DNA of 64,000 nt from Meloidogyne chitwoodi (Eukaryota > Nematoda > Chromadorea > Rhabditida > Meloidogynidae): contig JACZZP010000010.1 of the NCBI GenBank assembly GCA_015183035.1, positions 682,001-746,000 of the forward strand, read 5' to 3'. Positions 33,999 through 43,632 of this stretch are shown in pieces. The translations under genes and the position numbers were made by a program. Under the pieces are notes generated by a model. It was not told where the DNA came from and did not search any database. It saw nothing but the letters and a program-made list of their open reading frames with translations. Position 1 is the first letter of the stretch; each line of letters begins with the position of its first letter.

Positions 33999-35062
33999 AT
34001 AAACTTTATAACGACCCAGCAAATCCTGCAGGATTCGCAGGTTTAAATCAATTATGGATTGAGGCAAAGAAAAAAGACCCAAGAATAAGAAGAAAAGATG
34101 TAAAGACATATTTGGAGGGTCATAGGACATATACTCTACATCGTCCTCGTCGGGTACACTTTAAGAGATCAGTAACATACCCAGCTGGCTACATGACCGA
34201 TGTTCAGTGTGATCTTGCAGATTTTCAAAAATTGTCACGTCAAAATAATGGAAATAATTATGCACTTGTTGCAATAGATGTTTTGAGTAAAAGGGTATTT
34301 GCTGAACCAGTTCGCACCAAAAAATCAAAAGATATGATTAAGGCATTTGAAAAAATTTTATCGAAAATGGAAATGTATCCTCATCGCATATTTAGTGATA
34401 AGGGAAAAGAATTTACAAGTAAGGAAATTATGGATTTTTTCAAAGAAAATGATATAGAAAAATACATACCAAATGCATCGATAGTCAAGGCATCTTTGGC
34501 AGAACGTTGTATTAGAAATTTAAAACAGAGATTATATCGATTTATGAGTGAGAAGCATACATTAAAATGGACAGAGGCATTATCAAAGATAGTTAATTCG
34601 ATAAATCATTCAAAGTGCCGGGTTCTTGGAGGATTAAGACCTGTCGATGTTAGCTTTAATAATGCAAAAAATGTTCGTGAATTTGTATTTGGTCCAGTCG
34701 GTAGTAAGCATTCACGGATAAAACCACGCTTCAATGAAAATGACTATGTGCGAATGAGCCGAAATAAAAATGTGTTCGCAAAAGGCTATCTCCCCAATTA
34801 CAGCGATGAAATTCTTCAGATAGATCGTGTAAAAAATAAAGCCAATCCAAACAGATACAGAATTCGCGATGACAAAGGTGAACTTTTCAAAGGATATTTT
34901 TACCCGGAAGAACTGACTAGAGTAAGAAAAGATAAGAATACAAGCTATAGAATCGAAAAAGTCATTAAGAGTCGCAAGAAAAAAGATGGAGGAAATGAAT
35001 ATTATGTTAAATTTTTAGAATACCCAGAACCTGAGTGGATAGACGAAAAATATTTTGTATAA
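33965..35062 (+). CDS. int: Retroviral-type integrase with C-terminal chromodomain
   Basis: 365 residues; catalyses insertion of the element. The rve core has D77 (VQCDLADF), D139 (FSDKGKEF) and E174 (SLAERCIRNL), giving the exact D,D35E spacing. The C-terminus (about 325-365) is a chromodomain-like fold with YRIEKVIKSR, YYVKFLEYPEPEW and the terminal IDEKYFV. Polinton integrases commonly carry a chromodomain that can steer insertion to certain chromatin. The TATA box of the next gene overlaps the last codons. Confidence 0.93.
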   Translation: MENSNSMEKILNKLYNDPANPAGFAGLNQLWIEAKKKDPRIRRKDVKTYLEGHRTYTLHRPRRVHFKRSVTYPAGYMTDVQCDLADFQKLSRQNNGNNYALVAIDVLSKRVFAEPVRTKKSKDMIKAFEKILSKMEMYPHRIFSDKGKEFTSKEIMDFFKENDIEKYIPNASIVKASLAERCIRNLKQRLYRFMSEKHTLKWTEALSKIVNSINHSKCRVLGGLRPVDVSFNNAKNVREFVFGPVGSKHSRIKPRFNENDYVRMSRNKNVFAKGYLPNYSDEILQIDRVKNKANPNRYRIRDDKGELFKGYFYPEELTRVRKDKNTSYRIEKVIKSRKKKDGGNEYYVKFLEYPEPEWIDEKYFV

Positions 35063-35065
35063 ATA
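35058..35065 (+). promoter_or_regulatory. TATA box of the minor capsid gene
   Basis: TATAAATA preceded by TTTTG, overlapping the integrase stop and lying 79 bp before the ATG at 35,144. Confidence 0.5.
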
Positions 35066-35143
35066 GGCAGACATTTCCCTCCACCAAATCATATTCATTA
35101 ATCTTTTTCATTTATAATTGTAAAATTTTGCTTAATAAAATAA

Positions 35144-37228
35144 ATGGTTAATACATTCTTTGTTGTTCTTCCTAGTAATGTTAGTGACTATCCAAACAAT
35201 AGACCTAATAAATACAGAGTACATCTTCCAAAATCTATAGAATTTCAAGGAGGAAATTGGGTTTGTGGTTTATATAGTATCCAATATCCCCAATCTTGGG
35301 CTGCTACAATAGGTACTAACGAAAAACAGTGGATACAAATTAATTACAAGCAAAAAGAAGCCTTAAAACTCGGTATACCTAAAACTACACAATTAACACC
35401 AAAAGGTCTAAGCTTCTTTCTGAAACTTGCACTAGCGAGAATACAAAGTGATACACATAGAAAAAGACGAGAGATATTGGAAGATGATATTGAAGATAAT
35501 GAAATAATCATAAGTCCTGAAATTGATATAATAGGAACCCCAAGTAAAAAAAGATTGAGGAGAGAAACAATTAATCTTAGTAAGCTTGAAGAAATTCAAA
35601 AACAGGGTTTTGTTGATGGATTTTTTCTTATGCATGCCACAGACTATTGGGATGGTATTAGCACGTTCGAACACGAATTGGAAGTTCATAAACTTGATAT
35701 CGAGAAAAAAACAAAAGAAATTAAAGAGGCAAAAGATCCTTATTATAAAGCTGGTCTTCAGGAACACCTTGATCATTTAAACTCATTGTCAGAAGAGAAA
35801 AAAGAAAATATAGCTATCTTAAAGGAAGAAGCTAGAAAAAGAGATAATCTTGATGAAAGACAAATTGCAAATCAATTTTTAGAAAAAAATAAAGATGATT
35901 ATCATGAAAAAATTATAGGATTGGAAGTAAATATTTTAAAAAAATATATTGCATTAATACAAAAGATTAAAGAAAGCGAAGAAGAAGGCGTAAATATTCG
36001 TTCAACTCAAGAAATTCAAAGACTTATTACCAGAATAAAACAGATGAGAAAAAATTTACAAATATTGGAATCAGCTATTATAGAAAGAGATTTTAAAACA
36101 ACCAGTGAAGAATTTCACCAGCAAAATTCAGAAAAGCATAAAGACTATGTTGAAAATTTTTTTGACAACCATCCAGAAGATCATCTGATTACGTTTGGAA
36201 AAAATTTGTACGATTTAGAAGAATTTCATGCACAACTACGTGAAAAAAGAGATGCTCACAGCAATGAGCAAAATGAAGAGGAAAAAGAAAAACTTAGCAG
36301 AGAAATTGATGAAAAAAATAGATTATTTTTATATAGAAAACAAAGATTTATGGCAATAAGGCAAGAAGCAATTAAAAAATATTTAAAACTTGAACTCCCA
36401 ATTCCACCTTCAAATGATGATATAAAGAACATGCAGCAAATCGAAGAGAAAACTCATCCAGAGTATTTAAAGCATGCAAGAAAAATAGATGAAGAAATAC
36501 CTATTCCTCCTCCAGAAATTACACAGGAAATGACTGATGTACTTAAAGAAAGACATAAATCCGAGCAAGAAGAAACATTTAAGCGGATCCAAAAACATAA
36601 GGAAATAGTAGAAAAAGAACATGAGAAAAAAGTAGAGGACATTATTAGCAAGGATGGTCCGCAAATGCAAGATGTGGAAATATCTGATGAAGAACTCAAA
36701 GAAATAAACGAAAATGAAAAAGAGGAACAAAAAATGCAACTATTAGCTGGAGAAAAAGATTTAAAAAATAAGGAATTGTATTCTGATATTGAATTTGAAT
36801 ACTTGGAAAGTATTGATCGTTTTCGTATAAAATTCAATGATCCGGAAATTTTTTCAATTAATATATCATCACAACTCTGTTATGTGCTAGGTTTTCCTGC
36901 TCATGCTGCAATAAAAAATGGACAAATTGGAAAATATGGGATTGATTTAAAGGGTGGCTTTACCAGTTTTGCAGTGTATTCAAAGGGGTTAACAAGTAGT
37001 GTAATATTGGGAAATTCTATTAGTTCACTACTAAGAATTGTGGCTGTTGAGAATAAATCGGGAGGTGTTATAGAGAGGGTTTACGATAACCCGATGTTTA
37101 TTCCTGTACAACCAAGGGAGATAAATGAAGTAGAGATTGAGTTAAGATGGATGAATGGAAATTTTGTGAAATTTGAACATGGAACTGTGATTATAACCTT
37201 AATGTTCAATAAAATGTTAAAATTCTAA
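35144..37228 (+). CDS. Penton-like minor capsid protein with large coiled-coil insertion
   Basis: 694 residues. The N-terminus (FFVVLPSNVSDYPNNRPNKY, then FQGGNWVCGLYSIQYPQSW) and the C-terminal 140 residues (LLRIVAVENKSGG, NPMFIPVQPREINEVEIELR and a closing FEHGTVIITLMF) match the penton-like capsid protein of Polintons. Between about 115 and 550 lies a highly charged Lys/Glu-rich helical region predicted by eye to be coiled coil. The family usually has a much shorter middle, so this insertion is unusual. The frame is intact throughout. Confidence 0.8.
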   Translation: MVNTFFVVLPSNVSDYPNNRPNKYRVHLPKSIEFQGGNWVCGLYSIQYPQSWAATIGTNEKQWIQINYKQKEALKLGIPKTTQLTPKGLSFFLKLALARIQSDTHRKRREILEDDIEDNEIIISPEIDIIGTPSKKRLRRETINLSKLEEIQKQGFVDGFFLMHATDYWDGISTFEHELEVHKLDIEKKTKEIKEAKDPYYKAGLQEHLDHLNSLSEEKKENIAILKEEARKRDNLDERQIANQFLEKNKDDYHEKIIGLEVNILKKYIALIQKIKESEEEGVNIRSTQEIQRLITRIKQMRKNLQILESAIIERDFKTTSEEFHQQNSEKHKDYVENFFDNHPEDHLITFGKNLYDLEEFHAQLREKRDAHSNEQNEEEKEKLSREIDEKNRLFLYRKQRFMAIRQEAIKKYLKLELPIPPSNDDIKNMQQIEEKTHPEYLKHARKIDEEIPIPPPEITQEMTDVLKERHKSEQEETFKRIQKHKEIVEKEHEKKVEDIISKDGPQMQDVEISDEELKEINENEKEEQKMQLLAGEKDLKNKELYSDIEFEYLESIDRFRIKFNDPEIFSINISSQLCYVLGFPAHAAIKNGQIGKYGIDLKGGFTSFAVYSKGLTSSVILGNSISSLLRIVAVENKSGGVIERVYDNPMFIPVQPREINEVEIELRWMNGNFVKFEHGTVIITLMFNKMLKF

Positions 37229-37244
37229 TCTTTTTTTGATATTT

Positions 37245-37706
37245 TTATTTATTTTTAATCATTTTATTAATAAATTGTGAAACAAATTCGTCTGGTTTTG
37301 GATAATGTGATAATAGGGAAAGATATTTATCATAAGAAAATCCGGAGGAAATAAAATATATAAATGAAATACAATGTTGTCCACATGTTGACGAAATAGG
37401 GTCTTGAAGGGGAATACTGTTTTTAATTTGAGTAGAAAACTTTGAAATAAAATTTTTAATTTGTAAGCTAAAATCGGGAAGTAATAATGAATCAAAAATA
37501 AATATTTTTTCTTGATTTATAATAAAAAATGCAATCCAGTGTGATCCTTTTTGTCCTGCTTTTTCCGTGTTAACTACCAAAGATGAAGGATATTCTCTAA
37601 ATTCTTGAGGAATTTTATCTGCTGCAAAACATCCTCTAAAATATCTTCTAGTTATCCGATTTTGATCCAAAATTTTCTCGATTTGTAAAGTGTCCATTTT
37701 CATCAA
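37245..37706 (-). CDS. pro: Adenain-like (C48-type) cysteine protease
   Basis: 153 residues, first gene of the minus-strand block meeting the plus-strand block tail to tail. The catalytic set is visible: H56 in GSHWIAFF, D72 in FIFDSLLL, Q101 and C112 in TCGQHCISF. It likely processes capsid proteins. The start (MMKMDTLQ) overlaps the end of the membrane-protein gene by about 60 bp in another frame. Confidence 0.88.
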   Translation of the reverse strand: MMKMDTLQIEKILDQNRITRRYFRGCFAADKIPQEFREYPSSLVVNTEKAGQKGSHWIAFFIINQEKIFIFDSLLLPDFSLQIKNFISKFSTQIKNSIPLQDPISSTCGQHCISFIYFISSGFSYDKYLSLLSHYPKPDEFVSQFINKMIKNK

Positions 37707-38241
37707 AGAAGGGGATTATTACCTTATTTGAATATTTTCTTTGTATTCCTTTTAGTTCAATTTCTTTTTTATTTTCTGTTATATTTCGAAGATTGACAAA
37801 TTTTCTAAGTTGATAAGCTAAAGCTGATGCTATAAGTAAGAACCATAGAGCAACCAGTGATACACAGTAAATAGTTTGTGCAATTGATGTTTCAGATGAA
37901 GGGAATTCTTTGCACGGCGATGGAAATTGTACATTATTTACATGTTCCATTGCCCAGAAATCGAGGATTGTGATATTTTTTTCAGGGTTATATGATGTAG
38001 CAAGCCCAATGCTATTTTGAACTCTTTCAGAAATTTTTGGGAATGTAGTAGAAGTTTGAATAATTTCTTTCGGGCTAGGAGGAATTGTCTTATTATAACC
38101 AATAAATTCTTTCAATTTTTCTGTATATTCAGGATTCTCAGATTCCTTAGAAATAACAAATGATTGGGATAATTTATACAAGAAGAAAAATAGTACAACA
38201 CTAATTAAACAAAATTCGATTTTAATAGTAATGTAGCACAT
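37648..38241 (-). CDS. Polinton protein with two membrane segments, function unknown
   Basis: 197 residues. A hydrophobic N-terminus (IEFCLISVVLFFFLYKL) acts as signal anchor; an extracytoplasmic-looking stretch of about 100 residues follows with NKT and NIT glycosylation sequons and a cysteine; then a second strong membrane segment (IYCVSLVALWFLLIASALAY) and a basic tail. A TATA box lies at 38,301-38,308. I do not recognise the family. Its place among structural genes allows a role in the particle or its exit, but there is no direct evidence. Confidence 0.6.
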   Translation of the reverse strand: MCYITIKIEFCLISVVLFFFLYKLSQSFVISKESENPEYTEKLKEFIGYNKTIPPSPKEIIQTSTTFPKISERVQNSIGLATSYNPEKNITILDFWAMEHVNNVQFPSPCKEFPSSETSIAQTIYCVSLVALWFLLIASALAYQLRKFVNLRNITENKKEIELKGIQRKYSNKVIIPFFDENGHFTNRENFGSKSDN

Positions 38242-38300
38242 AATATGAGCAAAATTAAGTAAATGATTTTTAAAATAAATGAAAATGAAAAATTTACGAG

Positions 38301-38308
38301 TATTTATA
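38301..38308 (-). promoter_or_regulatory. TATA box of the membrane-protein gene
   Basis: AGTATAAATACTC on the minus strand, 60 bp before the start at 38,241 and overlapping the last codons of the capsid gene. Confidence 0.5.
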
Positions 38309-39647
38309 CTGAAATATCTGTCGTTATAGTTCTATTCCTATCTAACATCAATAATGAATCAATTTCTCCCATTGCTATTAAGACAATCCCTCCACTTGGA
38401 ACTGGTTCATTGAAGGTCAATTTTACACTTGTAGTACCATTTTTTATTAAATCGAACACTTCTGGTCCATTATCCTCTTGACTATTTGTAAGATTGAAAA
38501 CAAAAAAGCAAAATCCTGCGTTGGCATATCTAAACATAGATATGCCATTGCTTTCAGGTGTTCCTGCATATCCAATCGCTTCTTGCATGTCATGATATGC
38601 CCGCGCATACTTTCCGTTTGGAAAATCAAGGGAGTAAGGTGTTGTGGGATAAGTAACTCCTCCTGTTGTTATAGAAATATCTCTCAAATTAAAGTGACGA
38701 AAATAGAATGGAACATATTTTTGATGACCGACAAAGCTTCTATTATCAATCATTCCTAATATTATTCTTCTTGGGACTTGGTCCATCCATAAATTTGCGT
38801 TAAACTCCGTTCGGTGTTCGCTTATAAATAGTGATTTTAATGAAGTTTTTCTCATAGGGTAGCGTGCTGGTTTTAATTCTAACTTTTTTGAAATATCGAA
38901 GGCTAGACTGTCCATTAGTTCAATTTTCTTAACATAAAGCTTGCATGACTGGATTTCCAAGTGATATGTAGGCGCAGTATCCCATGGAGCGCTTATCAAA
39001 AATTTGGATTCGTTAGGTAATAATTCAATGTCCACTTCACATTGATTAACTAAATATCGCGGTTGATTGCAAATATCAATATCTAATTTGGCCATAAATT
39101 GAGCACTTTTAGGTTTTCCATCCTCGAAAAATAATCTCTTCCTTGATTTATAGCCATAATTAGTTTCAATTACTCCTGCATCAGTTTGAGTATCTCCATC
39201 GTCGTAATATCCTGCTACAGAGAGATATGAATTTTTTACACTTTGCGGATAAGTGAGCTCATAATCGAAAATACTTTTATAAGCCATAAGAGAATTTCCT
39301 TCAAATACTTGGGTACCATTTATACTCATTCGACAATTTTTCCAAATTGTGTGTCCAATGAGCTGACATATACCTACATTATCATCTTTATCTATATCAA
39401 CGAGCTTTCCGTCCTTTTCTTTTTTTATTCTTAGTTCAGTAAAAATATAACATTTGGCCAAATCAATATAATTTGTTGTTGCGTGAATTTTAAAATGAAA
39501 CGGTGTAATATTTACAGGGTTAAGAGTTAGTAATTCGATGAAAGATGAGTTGCTAATACTAACATTTGTACTGGGAGTTTCGAAAAAAGAGAGTGCATTA
39601 GTTATTGCATTGCCAGAATCGCGATCAATTTTTTGATGAATGGACAT
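38304..39647 (-). CDS. mcp: Major capsid protein (double jelly roll)
   Basis: 447 residues. Family features include an N-terminal beta-strand block (FHFKIHATTNYIDLAKCYIF), GHTIWKNCRMSINGT, a middle block (MAKLDIDICNQPRYL) and the second jelly roll with NPF/NLRDISIT-like strands (FYFRHFNLRDISITTGGVTY), then NGISMFRYANAGFCFFVFNL and VKLTFNEPVPSGGIVLIAMG. Order and length fit Polinton major capsid proteins. Fully open; expected to be cleaved or assembled with the penton-like protein. Confidence 0.88.
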   Translation of the reverse strand: MSIHQKIDRDSGNAITNALSFFETPSTNVSISNSSFIELLTLNPVNITPFHFKIHATTNYIDLAKCYIFTELRIKKEKDGKLVDIDKDDNVGICQLIGHTIWKNCRMSINGTQVFEGNSLMAYKSIFDYELTYPQSVKNSYLSVAGYYDDGDTQTDAGVIETNYGYKSRKRLFFEDGKPKSAQFMAKLDIDICNQPRYLVNQCEVDIELLPNESKFLISAPWDTAPTYHLEIQSCKLYVKKIELMDSLAFDISKKLELKPARYPMRKTSLKSLFISEHRTEFNANLWMDQVPRRIILGMIDNRSFVGHQKYVPFYFRHFNLRDISITTGGVTYPTTPYSLDFPNGKYARAYHDMQEAIGYAGTPESNGISMFRYANAGFCFFVFNLTNSQEDNGPEVFDLIKNGTTSVKLTFNEPVPSGGIVLIAMGEIDSLLMLDRNRTITTDISV

Positions 39648-39657
39648 TTTTAATTAT

Positions 39658-40197
39658 TTAATATAGACCGAAGGTATCTATTTTTTGACGTTTTCTTTTT
39701 TGAATAGAAGAGGGACGTTTTCCTATTATGATTTGATGACTATTTTCTTTTGAATGGTGAATTTTCCTTTTGAGGCCTTTTATACTACTTTTTCTAGCTC
39801 GTATTCCTGTACCGAATTGTTTTGGTATCCCTCCTTGCTCAAGAAGTCTATTTAAGCCGCGCTTTCCCTCATTTATTACATTCTGCTTCAGATTTAATTG
39901 TGGACTTTCTTTATCTGATTGGACATTTTCTGCATTCTCTAATATTCTCCCCCCAGTTGCTAAAGCCTCTTTAGCTACAGCTGTGCCCGCGCGTTTTGCA
40001 TAAGGTAAAAGAAAGCGCCAAAAATGTCTGAGTACATCTCCGACACCACCTCCGGTTTGTCTACCGTATCCTCGTTGATAAGGAGCAAGTCCACGGAAAT
40101 AATGTATAGGCTCATTGGAGCCTTCCCCTATCTGATTAATAGAGATATGATAATCGTCATATCCAACTGTTCTGGTGTCGAATGGAATATGAACCAT
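39658..40197 (-). CDS. Glycine-rich, basic capsid-associated protein (pVI-like position)
   Basis: 179 residues. It contains FRGLAPYQRGYGRQTGGGVG followed by an amphipathic helix (LPYAKRAGTAVAKEALATGG), and ends in a very basic tail (RPSSIQKRKRQK). This QRG..GGG..helix pattern occurs next to the major capsid gene in many Polintons and recalls the minor virion protein set. It lies 10 bp upstream of the major capsid start, so the two may share a transcript, although a TATAAAA at 39,778-39,784 could serve the capsid gene alone. Confidence 0.65.
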   Translation of the reverse strand: MVHIPFDTRTVGYDDYHISINQIGEGSNEPIHYFRGLAPYQRGYGRQTGGGVGDVLRHFWRFLLPYAKRAGTAVAKEALATGGRILENAENVQSDKESPQLNLKQNVINEGKRGLNRLLEQGGIPKQFGTGIRARKSSIKGLKRKIHHSKENSHQIIIGKRPSSIQKRKRQKIDTFGLY

Positions 40198-40389
40198 GTT
40201 ATGATAAATCTATGATAATTTAATTTAAAAAATGATCAGAATTTGAATGCTTAAATAGTAGGGTGGAAATGTATCGTCATAACAACAAACAAATTAGGAT
40301 TCTAAATTCTATATTTAATAAATAAATAAATTTAAAACAAAAGTATTATAAAATCTATTTTTATTAATTTAAAAAATAATCTATTCTCA

Positions 40390-41315
40390 TTAATTCATAT
40401 CATTTGATGTTCCTTCTCCAGATTGTTTCCAGGCTTTTCTTCGACGTCTCCGCTCAGCTCCACAGCGATTCTTTAAAAGATTATAATTTTATTCATTATT
40501 AAGTGTATAAATTCAGGTTAAGAGGAAACATAATTTAAATGATTAAACGAACCATTCCATGTCCCTGTCCTCGGTTCTCCTGGATTATTGATGAAGTACA
40601 TTCATCCATCTGGACTGACTCAATCTAAAAATATTTTTAAAAAGGAACAATATTCAAAATTTACATTAAGAGGATAGGAGCCCATTTCACGATAAGCAAG
40701 ATCATAAACATTTTCAGAACTTGCTGGTTGTGAAATATTCCTGCCTGAAAAATTAATTTAGAAAAATAAATCAAGTTAAATATATACTTCCAGATTTTTT
40801 TCGCCTTTTTTGTATTTCTGGTTGCCAGTCAGGATCATTATTGTCATCATCGGAAAGTTCTACGTCGGTCCAATCATCGCAATAGATTGAAGGGGGTGCC
40901 GGTAGATCGGACTCTGTCGAAATATGGAAAACGGGTGTTGTTGTGTCCCGTTCCAAATGTTCAAGAGCCCATTTATTTTTTAGCTCGGTACAATCCTTAG
41001 GAAAAATAAAAATAAATTTAATAAAAAATTAAAAATTTAAAAATATATTAATTAAAAACTATAAAAAGTTTAAATTTAATAGTTGTTGAAATATACCTCC
41101 AAGTTCGACTCGTCCTCCCAAGTTATTGAGTCATAACCATAATTTTTCCATTTAATTAAATATTGCCTATGTCTTTGTCCTGTCCTTTCATGTTGCACAA
41201 TTCTAGTGGTTAGAATTGATTGAACTTCGAATTCTCCTTCAATATTTGGAGAAGGTGTTGTTTGTCTCGGTGGAGTCGTAAGACCATTTCTTGAAGGAGG
41301 TCGTAAATTAAACAT
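40390..41315 (-). CDS. Spliced chromodomain protein gene inside the Polinton
   Basis: The start is at 41,315 (MFNLRPPSRNG). Exon 1 encodes a chromodomain: EFEVQSILTTRIVQHERTG, YLIKWKNYGYDSITWEDESN and LE, then a GTATAT donor. Further exons follow at about 40,790-40,997 (DCTELKNKWALEHLERD), 40,665-40,745, 40,548-40,625 and 40,390-40,470 (NRCGAERRRRRKAW, stop 40,390-40,392), separated by 45-90 bp introns of host type. The order chromodomain, LE, CTELKNKW is the normal HP1/Polycomb-like continuation. An intron-bearing gene among intronless element genes suggests capture of host genomic DNA. A chromatin-targeting or anti-silencing role is inference. Exon ends are approximate. Confidence 0.75.
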
Positions 41316-41477
41316 AATTTTTCTATAAAAATTGATTAAAAATTTAAAATAAAAAGATCAATTAAAAATTAAATAAAAAGGGTGAAAAATGTTAAAGTGA
41401 TGATAAAATTGGGGCAAAAAGAGATAAAATCAAAATGAAACTAAAAATGATGAAAACTATAACCGAAAATCAAGTAT

Positions 41478-41740
41478 CATGACCAAGGTCGGTCCCCAAA
41501 AATTTAGGTCTCCTGACCAAGGCCGGTCCCCCAAAAGTTCGGGTCTCCTGACCAAGGCCGGTCCCCAAAAGTTCGGGTCTCCTGACCAAGGCCGGTCCCC
41601 AAAAGTTCGGGTCTCCTGACCAAGGCCGGTCCCCAAAAGTTCGGGTCTCCTGACCAAGGCCGGTCCCCAAAAGTTCGGGTCTCCTGACCAAGGCCGGTCC
41701 CCAAAAGTTCGGGTCTCCTGACCAAGGCCGGTCCCAAAAT
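41478..41740. repeat. Minisatellite, about 8 copies of a 34-bp unit
   Basis: The unit contains GACCAAGGCCGGTCCCC then AAAAGTTCGGGTCTCCT. The outer copies differ by single bases, the central six are almost identical. 34 bp is not a multiple of three, so open frames across it are not meaningful. Its GC content is well above the surroundings. Confidence 0.92.
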
Positions 41741-42439
41741 CAAGGTAGGGCCCAAACTAAATTTAAATATTTTATTAAAATGGGAAATTAGGAAAGGAAA
41801 AATCAACCTATCTATATATATAAAAGGAATGTTTGTTTGTGTTTGTTTGTCCTTTTATAGACAAATGTTTTTATAGTAAGGTTTGTGGAGATTTCGAAAG
41901 AAGAAAAATATTTAAATAAAAAATAAATAGTTAAAAAATAAATAAATAAAATTAATATTTAAATTAAAAATAAATAATAAAATAAATAAATCGAATTTAA
42001 ATTAAAAATTAATAAAAAAATTTTTAATTAAAAAATTTAAATAAATAAATAAAATTTAAAAATAAAAAATATAAATGAAAATAAATGAAAAAAGTTCCAT
42101 TTATATATTGAAGTCGAGGTCGTTTATTCAATAATTTTTTATTGCACTTTTTGACTTTTGCCGACGATTTTTCTGTCAAAATGAAGACCAGAAGATCACC
42201 ACAGAAAATGGTGGTATGATCACCACAAACCCAATTTTTAAAAATATTTTTAAATTAAAAGAAAGTATTTTTATTCGCGAATCAAGATAAGATCTGGAAA
42301 AGAAAATTTTAATAAAAAAAGGAATTTTTTTATTTTATTCACGCTTTTATCTGATCAAGGTCAATCGCATAAAAATGTCACGCACGCGAAAAATAATTCA
42401 AAAATAGATGTAAAACCCAAAAGATCACCCATAATAATA
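41741..42439. other. AT-rich spacer before the right TIR, possible Helitron-type end
   Basis: No gene seen. At 41,811 the words TCTATATATATAAAAGGAAT and a following GTTTGTTTGT repeat resemble the 5' ends of some Helitrons, but no matching 3' hairpin end was found. The rest is poly-A/T with short direct repeats. Confidence 0.35.
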
Positions 42440-43632
42440 TCACCTGGTATTTTAAATTGAACATTTGGTATTTTGACTTTTTGATATTTTGTAAGTTTAA
42501 CATTTTGACGTTTTGACATTTTGTAAGTTTGATATTTTGACCATGGTAGTATTATAAAGAATGTTGGTATAATCCGAAAAGAGCTTATTTTCTTATCCCT
42601 CCCAAGATCAAAAAATCATTTTTTTTATTTTTAACGATTTTCGGCATTTTTATCTCCTCCCTTTCCTCCCCTATCTTTAATAATAATTTATTTTTAATTT
42701 ATAATTTAATTTTTAATTTATTTATTTAAATGTATACTGTATTATTCCTGGATCATTTGCACGCGAAAAAATTTTTTAAAAATAGTTGGAATCCAAAAAA
42801 TATCTGGAACCCAGAAATCCAAAAAGAGCTTATTTTCTTATCCCTCCCAAGATCAAAAAATCATTTTAATTTTTTTAATGATTTTCGACCTTTTTTATTT
42901 TCTCCCCTATTTTTAATAATAATTTATTTTTAATTTATAATTTAATTTTTAATTTATTTAAATGTATACTGTATTATTCCTGGATCATTCGCACGCGAAA
43001 AATAATTTTAAAAAATAGCTGGAATCCGCAAAAAATAACCGGAACCCAAAAGATCAATTATTGTTGTAGGGGAAGGGTTAAATACAGAGAATTTTGGTCT
43101 CCTTTGATTTCTAAAGGCATCACTTTGTCTCACTGATTTTGGGTATTTCGCCAATTTGGAGTATCACTTGTCAATCAATCATTTGTGACAGGTATCTGTC
43201 AATCAAAATCATTCACAGGGTTTAGGTGATTTCTAAAGGCATCACTTTGTCTCACTGATTTTGGGTATTTCGCCAATTTGGAGTATCACTTGTCAATCAA
43301 TCATTTGTGACAGGTATCTGTCAATCAAAATCATTCACAGGGTTTAGGCTTCTCTTTGATTTTCACCCCCTCCATTTTGTTACACTGTTACAAAATGGAT
43401 TTACAAAGAAGGGTAATCAATCAACCAGTGACAGGTACATGTAAACACATGTACCTATAAATCAAAATCATCCAATAGGTCTTGATTTCCCTCGAAAATC
43501 ACCCATTAGGTCTTGACTTTCCTTTGATTTTTACCGAAAACCACCCCAAAGGTTTTGATTTTCCTCTTGTGACGAAGTGTCCACTGGCGAAATGTCCGAA
43601 TTTGGTGTTACAAAGTGGTGGGGGTTACTACT
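42440..43632. repeat. Right terminal inverted repeat of the Polinton
   Basis: Reverse complement of the left end, longer by several internal duplications. These include a 122-bp direct duplication (43,106-43,227 repeated at 43,228 to about 43,348) that occurs once on the left, and duplicated segments at 42,560-42,970. The palindrome matching 23,799-23,830 is present at about 43,428-43,460 with one weakened arm. Confidence 0.85.

Larger units (their letters stand above)
23627..43632. mobile_element. Complete Polinton/Maverick DNA transposon, 20,006 bp
   Basis: Self-synthesising, virus-like element. The two ends are inverted copies: the left starts AGTAGTAACCCCCACCACTT and the right ends in its exact reverse complement, with very high identity continuing for several hundred bases. 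It is flanked by AGTTGT on both sides. The interior has the hallmark set: protein-primed polymerase B, D,D35E integrase, packaging ATPase, adenain-like protease, double-jelly-roll major capsid and penton-like minor capsid proteins. Leftward and rightward gene blocks converge at about 37,240. The high TIR identity implies a fairly recent insertion. The polymerase frame is broken, so this copy may not be autonomous, but all other structural genes look open. Confidence 0.96.

Noticed and set aside
41457..41806. Overlapping open frames across the 34-bp minisatellite
   Set aside because: They exist in all three phases because the unit lacks stop codons and is not a multiple of three; no gene.
41811..42000. 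Helitron 5' end candidate (TCTATATATATAAAAGGAAT)
   Set aside because: No 3' hairpin with CTRR end and no Rep/helicase sequence found; the word is common in AT-rich DNA.
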